Assembly: GCA_904066235.2 (NCBI GenBank)
Contig: CAJFCV020000001.1
Span: 4,774,001 to 4,838,000, forward strand
DNA from: Bursaphelenchus xylophilus
Taxonomy: Eukaryota > Nematoda > Chromadorea > Rhabditida > Aphelenchoididae
Reading direction: 5' to 3'
Length of the DNA: 64,000 bases
Numbering within the stretch: the stretch's first letter is position 1; each line of letters opens with the position of its first letter. The notes below the pieces were generated by a model. The model saw only the letters and a list, made by a program, of their open reading frames with translations, was not told the DNA's origin and searched no databases. Of this stretch, positions 33,201-43,378 are shown piece after piece. The position numbers and the translations under genes were made by a program.

Positions 33201-34587
33201 GTCAATTCACTCTTTAAAGATCGAACTCGTGTCTTCAAAATTACAGAAAGCCTTGTAAACTTCAACTGATAATCAGCTGAAAACCAATCACTTTTTTCGT
33301 TATTATTCGTAAGTTTCGATTATTTGGAAATCGAGGATTTTTTATCGTAGTCATCAACTTAAAATCAGAGATCAATTTTCATGTGGAAATCAAGTTTTTG
33401 TATAAAGTATAATAAATAAAATATTTAAAAAATAAAATAAAAATGAGAATAAAATAAAAAGAAGTTGTTGGCAAAGACGATTTTTTACTTCAAAAATTAA
33501 ATTTTTTGTAGGAAAAATTGCAAATGAAAATAATTAATATTTTTTAGATGGTTATCGATAACGTTGCTGATAAAAAGCCTTTGTTTGTTGTGATCAACAA
33601 TCTTTAAAGGTCTCCTTGATACTTTGACCATGTGTTGTTTAAAGTGTCGGGGTTTCGTTGAAACGTGTAGCGGGGAGTTGATCGGAAAACATGCAAAGAA
33701 AAATCATAAAAAAAAAGAGTTCCGTATTTTAAAATGCTATTTTTTTAACTTTTTGTAACGTTTTCTGCAAGCTTTGAGTTTTCGCACAGTACAGTGACCA
33801 AAAGTTTGGAAAAAGTACCGTAAGAACTCCGAAATAAATCTTACCACAACCATGCAGAACAGAAGGCATTAATCTTTGCTCTGTTCCAACACTTTTTAAA
33901 GGTCGGTTTATTGCACAGTGCAGCCTCAAATGTGTTGTTTGAAACCTTCAAAAATTTAAAACACTTTTGTCACCTGCTCACTGTCAAATCTTTAGCCACA
34001 TATTAGTGTATCAAATCTCAAATCTCTTTTTTTGTTTATTCACATCTTTTTTTCGTACCTTTTAATCGATCAAGCAAACCATGTTTGTGATCTTTAAGAT
34101 AGCCCAAAAATATATTTTCCACCATAATTATATGATTCTAAGCACGTGAGTAATCACTGTTGGGCTCTGTTTTTACAGCCGAAAGCGTTGCAACGCCTCT
34201 TATCAGTCGAGTTTTTTAGACAAAAACAATCTTCAAAGAAGTTGTGCGGAAATGGGCGGAGATTGAAGATGATCGACAAAAAAGTAGTGATACATGGAGA
34301 GTAGTAGAGAAGAAACGTTTTGTATAGAGAGTAGAGGAACTAGAAGCAAGTTGTAAACGGCAGATGTCTAGAGCGTCCGTTACAACGGACGTTAACGACC
34401 TTTCTAGCCAATCATTTCTCACGGCTAAAAATGTTCGCTTGTCGTTTTTCCAACGCCTCTAGTCTTTCCACCAACGTTTTTGGAAATACTATAGACTACT
34501 AAGACACTTGATCAATCCGCTGATCTTTAGAAATCGGCTCCGCCTTGTTGCTAAAATTATCTTAAGCCCTCCCACCGTCAACCTTCC
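30264..34587. other. Long gene-free region
   Basis: About 4.3 kb of A+T-rich sequence. All open frames are short, without splice-linked continuation, signal peptide or recognised motif. No tRNA or clear repeat was found. Upstream regulatory sequence of the aldo-keto reductase presumably lies at its right end. Confidence 0.5.
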
Positions 34588-34595
34588 TATATAAG
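34588..34595 (+). promoter_or_regulatory. TATA box of aldo-keto reductase gene
   Basis: TATATAAG lies 80 bases before the start codon, at a suitable distance for transcription starting near 34620. The leader is A/C-rich and has no splice acceptor. Confidence 0.5.
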
Positions 34596-34674
34596 GGCTA
34601 ATTCAGACTTCAATTACAACTCAAATCAAATACAATAATTACTTCTTACTACTACTACTGAAAAGCTACTAATC

Positions 34675-35742
34675 ATGGCTCCAATCACCGAAGAGAAGCA
34701 GAATTTTGCCAGCTGGATGAACTTCGAACCAGAGATTGAAGTGGCCAAGCCCTCCTATGAGCGCCGTTACAGTATTCCCGAGCAAAAAGAATACGTCGTC
34801 TTGGCCAATGGAAAGAAAATGCCTCTAGTTGGACTTGGAACTTGGCAAGGAAGAGATCCAGTGGCTTTCAAAGACGCGCTGAGACTTGCGTTGGACACCG
34901 GGTATCGTTATATCGACACTGCCTATCTCTACTACAATGAGGAGCTTATTGGCGAAGTTTTGGAAGAATATATTACCTCAGGGAAGGTCCGAAGAGAGGA
35001 TCTATTTATCGCGACAAAACTGCCCACTCAAGGCCACAAGCCAGAGGATGCCGAATACTTTATCCAGAGGTCGTTGAAGGCCTTGAGGATCGACTATATT
35101 GATCTGTATTTGATGCACAACGCCTGTGGCATGGCTCACAAGAACTACGAGCGAATTGAGATTGCGCCCGGAGTGTATGAACCTGATCTCACCCCTCACA
35201 TCGATACCTGGAGGGTGTTTGAACGTTACTATCGTATGGGAGTCCTCAAAGCCATTGGAGTCTCAAACTTCCGATGTGATCAACTTCAGAACCTCTATGA
35301 CCTGGCCTCAATCAAACCGCAGAACCTCCAAATCGAGCTGCACATCCACCATCGCCGCCGCAATCTCATTGAGTTGTGCCGGAAACTGAAGATCGTTGTG
35401 AGCAGCTATGCCACTCTTGGATCACCCGGCCGACTTGAGGGATTCCGCAAAGCTCCAATGGGCGAATGGCCTCATGCTGATAATTTGAATCATCCGGTTA
35501 CGCAAGATTTGGCCAAGAAGTACAACAAAACGCCCGCCCAGATCTTGCTGAGGCACATGGTACAACAGGGCATCACCGTCATCCCAAAGAGCACGAATCC
35601 AGAAAGACTGAAGCAGAACTTCAGTCTCTTTGACTTCGAATTGACAGAAGAGGATATGCAGAGATTCGATGAGATCCAGGAGGACGTCCGGTTATTTGTT
35701 TATCCACATCTCTGCAAAAGCCCCCATTTCCCACCCTATTGA
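34675..35742 (+). CDS. Aldo-keto reductase
   Basis: A single uninterrupted frame of 355 residues. Aldo-keto reductases use NAD(P)H to reduce carbonyl groups in a (beta/alpha)8 barrel. The catalytic tetrad is visible: Asp81 and Tyr86 (DTAYLY), Lys115 (ATKLP) and His148 (LYLMHNA). The family signatures MPLVGLGTW, GVSNF and VIPKSTNPERLKQNF are also present. An N-terminal stretch of about 38 residues precedes the barrel. ATG 34675 follows a TATA box and has a good context. No introns occur, unlike nearly every other gene here; this might reflect retroposition or simple intron loss. Substrate cannot be told. AATAAA follows the stop by about 40 bases. Confidence 0.93.
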   Translation: MAPITEEKQNFASWMNFEPEIEVAKPSYERRYSIPEQKEYVVLANGKKMPLVGLGTWQGRDPVAFKDALRLALDTGYRYIDTAYLYYNEELIGEVLEEYITSGKVRREDLFIATKLPTQGHKPEDAEYFIQRSLKALRIDYIDLYLMHNACGMAHKNYERIEIAPGVYEPDLTPHIDTWRVFERYYRMGVLKAIGVSNFRCDQLQNLYDLASIKPQNLQIELHIHHRRRNLIELCRKLKIVVSSYATLGSPGRLEGFRKAPMGEWPHADNLNHPVTQDLAKKYNKTPAQILLRHMVQQGITVIPKSTNPERLKQNFSLFDFELTEEDMQRFDEIQEDVRLFVYPHLCKSPHFPPY

Positions 35743-36502
35743 ATTGTTGAGCATGTATATAGTTTTGTAAATATTCGATATTTAATAAAATTGCCGGTCC
35801 GAATTTGAAGAGGAGTTTTGATTTAAAAAAAAGAGTGACAAAAAGAAAAAAGAAAGGCAAGAATCGTTTTATGTAGACTCAAAAAAAAAGTGAAAACAGT
35901 TTCTATAGCACTTTTCGTTTTCTAATATTTGGCACTCAGAAGGTTCTGAACATGTTGAAAATGGAGAACTCAAGTTTTGTTCCTCTCTTTTAAGATATTC
36001 AAGGTACTTCTTTCTCAAGAGAAAACTCGAAGCGTAGGTAGGAGTCGGCTAGGCGAAAGACTGTTCTTGCCGATTACATCTTCATGAAAAATTTGATGCT
36101 TTGCAGAAGCATTACCCGTCTCCCAACTATTGGATCGTACCAAAAATTGGACTTTTTTCTAATCGAAATAACATACGAGCGTGAAGTTTTACTTGTAGTT
36201 GTAAAATGATGACATGAAAAAGCGTTTGGAGGAGGTTTTCAACTCAATTAAGAGCTTTTTTTATACCGCAGTTGAACTTGTCTTGCCACAGAACTGGCAC
36301 AAACTCTGAAAACTAGCCTATATATAATAAAGATAATTGTAACCCCTCGACACCAAAATACAAGCTTTTCTAGATGTATTATGTGTCCTCAAAAAAGAAT
36401 AAAACAAAGTTTTATTCAAACCAAACAACGATTAATAGTTATAAATACAATAAAATTTTAAATTACAATTGACATTACTAGCTAAAGAAAAAGTCGAGTG
36501 TG
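35743..36502. other. Intergenic, no feature seen
   Basis: Between the reductase stop and the distal last exon of the GT31 gene. Only poly(A)-type AATAAA signals near 35783 are evident. Confidence 0.5.
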
Positions 36503-36634
36503 TCATGATCCCTTTTCACATTGCTGCAACAGCATCCGTTTAAATGACTTGTACATAAAATATGCCCGTACTCCGTAAATGGCAATTGGGAGGGGCTGCC
36601 CGTGTTCGTCACATCTTACCCGTGGTAGTGTTTT
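36503..36634 (-). other. Alternative (tandem-duplicate) last exon of the GT31 gene
   Basis: Acceptor TTCTTCAG at 36635-36642. The exon reads KTLPRVRCDEHGQPLPIAIY and continues 23 residues to a stop at 36503. It aligns with the proximal exon (36948-36811), which starts SVMPRVRCDRNDNPVPIAIL: both have 15 bases before GTAAGATGTGA, the same phase and the motif PRVRCD...P.PIAI.GVR. Either can follow the donor at 37394. It could also be a relic or belong to another gene. Confidence 0.6.
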
Positions 36635-36810
36635 CTGAAGAAAAAGTTAAATTTTTTCAGGTTTAAACATTATTAATACATTGTTAGGATAATAATAAAA
36701 GATTTTAAACATAAACGCAACTTAATATATCAAAACAAATGCCATATGTCCTGCTTTCCTTCGCTGGCTGTTAAACGTGAATTTTCGAATGTAATGAAGG
36801 CAGGGATTAC

Positions 36811-39145
36811 CTATAAATACAAATGCTTTAAGCATCTTTGAGTCCTCATCCTCTGCCTTGTCGCATTCATAGAGCCGGGTCGAACGCCCAGAATGGCTAT
36901 TGGAACGGGGTTGTCGTTGCGGTCACATCTTACCCGAGGCATGACGGACTGAAAGGAAAGATGAGCAAGAGAGGGAAAAAATTAAAAAGTTTAGGAAAAA
37001 GAAATCAAATTAATAACAGGGGAAGTATTCCAAGTGCGACGAAGTTTCCGCAAACATACTTTTTTTGCCTTTTTTGGGAAAAATTTTGGCCACATTTTTT
37101 TTGTAACCGCTCTCCGCGTCCCACGCACTCTCTCAGCCGCAAAGACCGTTTTAATATCTCGGCTGCTAACGGTAAAATATTCAAGAATTTATTAATGACC
37201 CATGCCCAAAATGTGTGGAAAATTTACAAAAAAACTGAGTGTCGCACTTGCGGTATCTCCTTGAAGACAAACCTAAAACAGTAAAAAATAAATAAAAAAC
37301 AGAAAAAAGTAAGTAAACCAAAAACAATTTTATTGTTAGTAAGGCAATTTCAAATGTTCCATAATTCCCTTACATGATACGCATAAATCCTTACATAATG
37401 CCCGTAATTGAGGGTGTCATATCTGGTTACATTCGCACTCTCCGCCACAATTCCGGTAAATAAAACGTCTTCCAAATAAAGGAAATTTGTTTCTGCAGTC
37501 TTCTCCAAAACCGCACGAATCCCGTCGCTAGAAGCCATATAAGTGCACCCCTGGCAAAAGGAAGGATAATCTTCTGGTTCGTATAATGAAGGGGGAACGT
37601 AACTGAAACATGGCGATAAATCAGCAACTTTTTGCTGAGAAAACAAGATTTTTTGTATTTTTTGCACGGTGCAGTCAAAAAACAGAGCAAAATTTAAAAA
37701 AAAATCATTCAAAAAATAAAAAATTGTCAGCAAAAACCAAAAATCTTACTATTTACTCCCCTTATCTCGATGGGGCTTCATCCCACTATAAACGGAGCAC
37801 AAAAACATCTTCGGGGTTTTCAGGTATTTTTCATTGTAATTTGTCTCAATAAAATGATTCATTCGGTTCAAATCCACCACTGTATCATCGTCCGTTTTCA
37901 TAAAATATTTAGCCGACGGGCAGAACTCTTCTTTGAAAGCAAAAGCGGCGTGAACTTTTAGGGGAAGGAGTTCGTATCTGGAAAGGGGAAAAGTGAAGTT
38001 GTAAGGGACCTTTGGAATTAAAAAATTTAATGTTAGGCGGCAACGGTTAAATTTTTGGAGGTGTTCTTTGCAGAAACATACGGTCAAAACTATTGCACAG
38101 CAAACTGCAAAGGGCCAAGAAAATGTTAAAATGTTACGAAAAGGCTTTGTTGCAGAGAGGTTTATTTTGGCCTAAAATCGGATTTTAGAGCCTTTATAAA
38201 TTTGATTGTTATAAAACATTTCGTCAAGGAGAAGTCGTTCTACGCAAAAATGAAGCCTAAAAAATCCCAATTTTTCAATTTTGAAGCTTCTTTTTTTTCC
38301 GAAAGCTCTAGCTGAAGATCTTGTGCATGTTTTATAAAACTCCAATCTCGATTTTTTCTTAGTTTCAATGCGCTCTAACGAATCAACAAAAAGCTGCTTA
38401 CTTATCCGTATAATCGTATCTAACAATGTCCATAAAGCTTTGTGTTTCCTCCTCCAATCCCAAGTTTACTTTTGTATTATTTGTCCTTCCAATTAGGAAT
38501 TTGACCGTAACATTTTTAGGATTATCCTAAAAATTACAAAAATCATCAAAAAAAATGAAAAAAAAATGGTATTTACCTCGTAATAAATCCAACTGTCTCT
38601 CATGGCTTTTCGGTTCCTAAATCCATCGGGTCTGGAGATAACCAATATCAAGACGTTGGTGTGCCGGCAGAATTCTTCTTCTAGTGGTGCGATCAGTGAG
38701 TACGATACACTTTGGTCCTTGAATTTTGCAACAACCGGCACTTTACGTCCTTCGGAAGGTGGGATATCGTTGACATCAAGAAGCTCTGTCATGTTTTTCC
38801 GAGGAATTGTTTCCGAAGACGGCAAGAGAGCAGTGATATTCGGTGGGTGAAGAGGAGGTAGACTGGCTCGGAACAGAATGCCTAAAAACATAAAATTTAG
38901 AACAATTCATTGGTTGTGTGCAAGCACTAATTTTGAGTTTGCGGCCTAGGGGAAGATAACTAGGCGAAAATCAGCCCATTTAAATAGGTGTAAAGCATCG
39001 CAATCAGCATCGAAAAATTTCAAAATAAGTTCAAGAACTTACACGTGCTTGCAACCGCAGCGACCACCCATAATATCCGTATAAAATACCTCGACTTTCC
39101 ATGGAAAAACGAAGCGACTTTGGAGGAAGTATTAATATGCATCAT
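36811..39145 (-). CDS. GT31 beta-1,3-glycosyltransferase (galactosyltransferase family)
   Basis: Exons 39145-39043, 38881-38577, 38526-38402, 37977-37750, 37602-37395 and 36948-36811 join to 368 residues. It is a type II membrane protein: a signal anchor (YFIRILWVVAAVASTCILF) near residue 20, then a stem and catalytic domain. GT31 features: NVLILVISRPDGFRNRKAMRDSW as the nucleotide-sugar entry block, DIVRYDYTDKYELLPLKV, the metal-binding TDDDT, and YLEDVLFTGIVAE. It probably transfers galactose or GlcNAc to a glycan in the Golgi. An earlier stop (37350) is reached if exon 5 is read through. The phase-0 donor GTAAGG at 37394 instead leads to either of two similar last exons; the proximal one is used here. 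Confidence 0.82.
37017..37263. mobile_element. CAGGGG-type MITE, diverged
   Basis: Ends CAGGGGAAGTATTCCAAGTG and, inverted, a diverged match ending CTTG, like those at 15771-16648 but more diverged. It lies in the intron between exon 5 and the last exons of the GT31 gene. Target duplication unclear. Confidence 0.6.
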
Positions 39146-40709
39146 AAATGTTTCAAACAGTCTGAGTCATTCTCCGAGCCACAAGAAAGGATAGGCAAAT
39201 ATAATAAAAGTTATTGGGAGAATAACTTTTAGCAGTCTCGACCCCAACGTGTTTTTTACTTTTCGAGGATTTGCATAAAATAGACAAATATGTGCATAAA
39301 ACAGGAAAGGTTTTGAGAGAAAATGATAAAGACGGGTATGATAACAACGACGGAAATGTCTGCGGCCCCTTTTTTAGCGGCCGGCTGAAATGTGGCAAAT
39401 TGAAAGCATTTCAAATGGGTAGGTCTTGAAATTAATATTTTTTCAACTTGGTTAGATTCCTTAATTCGCCACGTCTTTAGATTTGGCCTTATTTCAAGCC
39501 CGACCAAGATATTATATTTTCAGTTTAGTCCTATTTTGCACGACTTAGACGGCGTTCTATATTTTTTTTAGCGACTAAAATGTAAGTACAAAGTTATGAA
39601 GAGCCAACAACTATATAGGAAGCTCTTAAAAGCTCAAAACGAGGGACTTTCGTCACGGAATGACTTTGTCGCATTTGATTTTAAAAAGGTGGAATCAAAA
39701 TGGAGATAAGCCAAAAACAATTCATGCTTGCACAAACAATAAGAAAGTTTATTCAAACAAATATTTATGTCGAAAATATTGGTCAATCCTTCATTTAATA
39801 AATATTTTCAAAGGCCAAAACACATATTTATTACATATATCAATGTATTTTATAGAATATATCATATCCGGACAGGAGAAACACTCACTCCACGGTTGAT
39901 CTTTACGCCCGACCTTGTTCATCCTGAATTAAAAAAACATTTCGCAGAATTTTTCAGCGTGTCCCGCAACAAAAACAAACAATGAAAGCATAACGCAACT
40001 GAATCCAAGAAAACCTTTCTTCAAAATTTGGTTAAGCCTTAATCACTTGCAAAATATTCATTTCTCAACTCCATCTCCACTAACAATGTGAGGTTACAGG
40101 TGAAACAACTTCCGTTTCATGTGTTCCCCCCGCGATAAGTGCATGTGAAAATCCCCTGGGGGCAAACGACACCGGCCGTATTGTAGTCCTAAAGTGTAGG
40201 CTTTGTGGGGAGCATTGAGGCGCAGCCCTCATTATGTTATACTCCGTTACAACTACTTCTCATTCTTCTTTAGCCAGTCTTAATTGTTGGGTTTAGAGAG
40301 CAGTTTAATTTAGACGTTTAGGCAGTGGTTTGTTGGGCTTTTGTGAAATTGCTCGTAGATACTGAGGGGTGATAAGGATGATATTTTTTTGTTTGTAGCA
40401 GATTTGCTATTTGCAGGGAGGTATGTGTGAGGCTGAGATTTTGATGAAGCTTGGTAAAAGCTTATAATCAGTTTCTCTAATGTGACAATTCTTGCGAATT
40501 TTGGTATTAAAATTAGTACTCCCGTTCCTACCGCAAAGGGCATGTAACGTTTCCAAAAAAAATACAATTTTTCCTCATGAAACTGGCGAGGCTACGGTCC
40601 GGAGGTGTTTTCATCCTCCGCTCGGTGCGTTTTCGGCGGAAAAGATTGTCCAATATCTCGGTGGCGCCTGCAAACCGCAAGCTAAAACTTTCAGGAATTG
40701 ATAAGTGAC

Positions 40710-40777
40710 TTACACCTAATGTGTGTTCAAAGTTTGAAGAAAACCTGACCGTCGCACTAGGAACCCTTCTCTTGTTA
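40710..40777. mobile_element. CAGGGG-type MITE relic
   Basis: Read in reverse, AGTGCGACGGTCAGGTTTTC and the following bases match the left end of the element at 15771, including a CACACA stretch. Only one end is seen. Confidence 0.45.
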
Positions 40778-42997
40778 AATTTCAAACTTTCCAACCGACA
40801 TTAATCCCTTAAAAATTATCACTGAAAACTGTTAAACTTTACTCATCCTCCCCCGCTAAATTTTATAAATTTTACATCAAGAAATGAGGATTGGTTCCAT
40901 TTCCTTGTTCCCCTCCTCAAAAGTGTATTCTCCCTTATTTGGAGCGGCGTATTTTGTTCGGCGGGGATCGCAGCTGTTTCTTCAGCCGTTGCTCCGGCAA
41001 CAATGGTACGTAATTTGGACGGTGTTAAGAAGTTTTTGGGGCTATTCATTTCGATGGGGGTGTATTTTCGTGGTGTTATGAGAAAACAAGGACAAGATAT
41101 GGGAGAATTGGGACAATTTGGTGTTGCTGTTTATGCATTGGTCCCGGGTCATTTATCATAGAAAATAGTGATAGAAAAGGAGTTTTGGGCGAGTAATTGG
41201 CAAATTGTCGTCAAAAGAGGGGTATTTTTGCAGGGTTTTTATTTGCTGTCGGCCAGGCGACATGCTGTTTTGGCCAATACCTCTTCTTCGCCGGCTCGAA
41301 AAAATTATACTTGATGCTAATATTGTACACCGAAATAATGATTTGTCTAGGACCTTTAGACATAAATACAGTACTCATTTCTTTCAGTTGCCGTTCAAAG
41401 AATCTCGGCAATTTCTGAAGGGCGCTAGCCAAGAATCTCGCTTGTGTTTGGGAAGTTTTTAATTAATTGGAATCTGAGCTAGTGCCAAGTTCCATTTGAG
41501 GCACTGCCCTGTTTGCAAAGGATGTTCCCCAAGTATTATGCCATATTTTCGGCTATATCTCTAATATTTAGCCGGAAAAAATGATCCCAGGCGCGTCGCG
41601 CTTTGAACACTTCAAATTTATTATATTTCTCACATACCCTCCCTAATTATGTAGTTCCAAGTAATGCGTTTAACTTTTCATTTACTAATTTTAAAGTTCT
41701 AATAACTATACATTGTACCTGCGTTTTGATAAGTCCACTGTTCCTTTTATATTATCATCTTTTGGACCTATTGATCCAAAAATCTTCTCTTCTTTTACCC
41801 CTAAATTATTGTTCTTGCACTTCCGTGTTCGTCGTGCTGTTGACAAACCACATGATCACCGCGGACCTAATAACTTTCAAATTCGTTTTTTCAAGCTTTT
41901 GGAACGCAGAAACCTTTTATTAAGTCTTTGGAATGTTTTCAAACGAGCCCATTACATTGTGCCCAACATGACCGCGCTCATCTTCCAACCGCCATTTAAC
42001 GGGAGAAGAAGCGAGTTCCAGTCCTGTCCTTAAAAGCGAACGGACGTCGAAGGTCGGTCGTTGATCCGGATGGGTAAGTATTTCAATTTGATGCTTTATC
42101 AGCGGTTTAGAACAAGTGTGTTTTTCAAGGCGGTAGCTTAAAATGCGGCATGCAGATTGCTCTTAAGGTTTTTTGAAGGGTATCTACATAAATGTAGGAA
42201 CAAAACTTTTCATAATACGTATAGTAGACTCTTTACACAACGAACTCTCGTTCAACTAAACGTCTGTATAACGGACAATTTCAAGAAGTTCAGAGAATTA
42301 ATTTTTGGCCAACACGAACCTTTGTACTTAAAACGAACCCTTCTGTAACGATGATTTTTTTGCCTTTGCTGTACAGAGGTTTGAATGAATCTTTCTACCA
42401 ACTTTTGTCAAAATTCAGTGAATCGCCTTTTGAGGACTTCCCGTGAAAAACCGGTGAAAACACTGTTTTCCCGCTTGCAATTAGCTCCGTCCTGCAGTAA
42501 TTACCATATTTTACGGATTTTGACAGGTCTTAATCTTCAAAAATACCGCTCTTGAAAAAGGTGAAATTGCGTGCCAGCACTTGTGCTTTCGGTTAATTGT
42601 TTTGGAAAGGATTGGGATTTCCTGGCGCGCTGATAAGGGGAAATTTACGAAAACAAAAGCGGAAGAATTCTTGGTGTTTTTAGAACCGTTAAAGTTTGGC
42701 ACAGTTTCTGTAAACCTTTCCTAAAATTGGCCTTTTCATTCAAATTTTTCGGAAAACACTTTTGTTGGCATTCCCTAATGCAGCTGGTGTTACATCCATC
42801 AGCATTCCTTGAATCTTTGTTTTTTGCTTGTTTCATTCCGTGCATTTTCCCACCCAACCCTTGCTCTTTAATTTACTCTCCGAATTCAAGGTAGTCAACG
42901 AAAAAAAAAGTTGATTACAAAACTCTTTCCAAAAAAGTGACGAATGACTTGGATTGCCAAACCCTAAGCACTCAAATAATACAATAATATAATACTC

Positions 42998-43139
42998 TGT
43001 CGGGAAAATAATGAGCGAAATGTCGCACCGGAAGTCGCATCGCTGCCAAAAAAATGAAATGTGTCGCTGAAAAATCAAATTGCTTTTTCCTTCAACGCGC
43101 GATCGACGGAGCGACATTATGCTCATTATTTTCCCGACA
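42998..43139. mobile_element. Small MITE, TGTCGGGAAAATAATGAGC ends
   Basis: 142 bp with terminal inverted repeats of about 28 bp, two mismatches. The same terminal sequence (ATTATTTTCCCGACA) recurs in an intron of the chemoreceptor gene at about 54241-54255, so the family is dispersed. Confidence 0.75.
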
Positions 43140-43378
43140 AACTCATAATTAATCCTCGAAAGTTTTTATACATAATACACTCCAGAAAAAATTCCTACCT
43201 GCATTCATTCTCTTGTCTTGGCGCTAATTAGCACAGGCATAATAAGTTTTGGGCATGCAGGTTTTTCCTTTCAAATCTAATTCCTTTCTCGGGCCCGTTT
43301 TTCACATTGCGGGGTTTTCAAACCCCCGCCGTTCCCACCGCATTTGTACGCGGCCCCAAAGGTTTTGACTCACTTTTC

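Larger units (their letters stand above)
39146..43378. other. Long gene-poor region
   Basis: About 4.2 kb with no gene I can support. It contains one MITE (42998-43139) and one relic (40710-40777). Open frames are short and lack motifs or linking splice sites. Confidence 0.5.

Noticed and set aside
37350..37394. Stop at 37350 as the normal end of the GT31 protein
   Set aside because: Possible, but the phase-0 GTAAGG donor just upstream plus two conserved in-frame last exons is the better-supported ending; kept as a read-through form.
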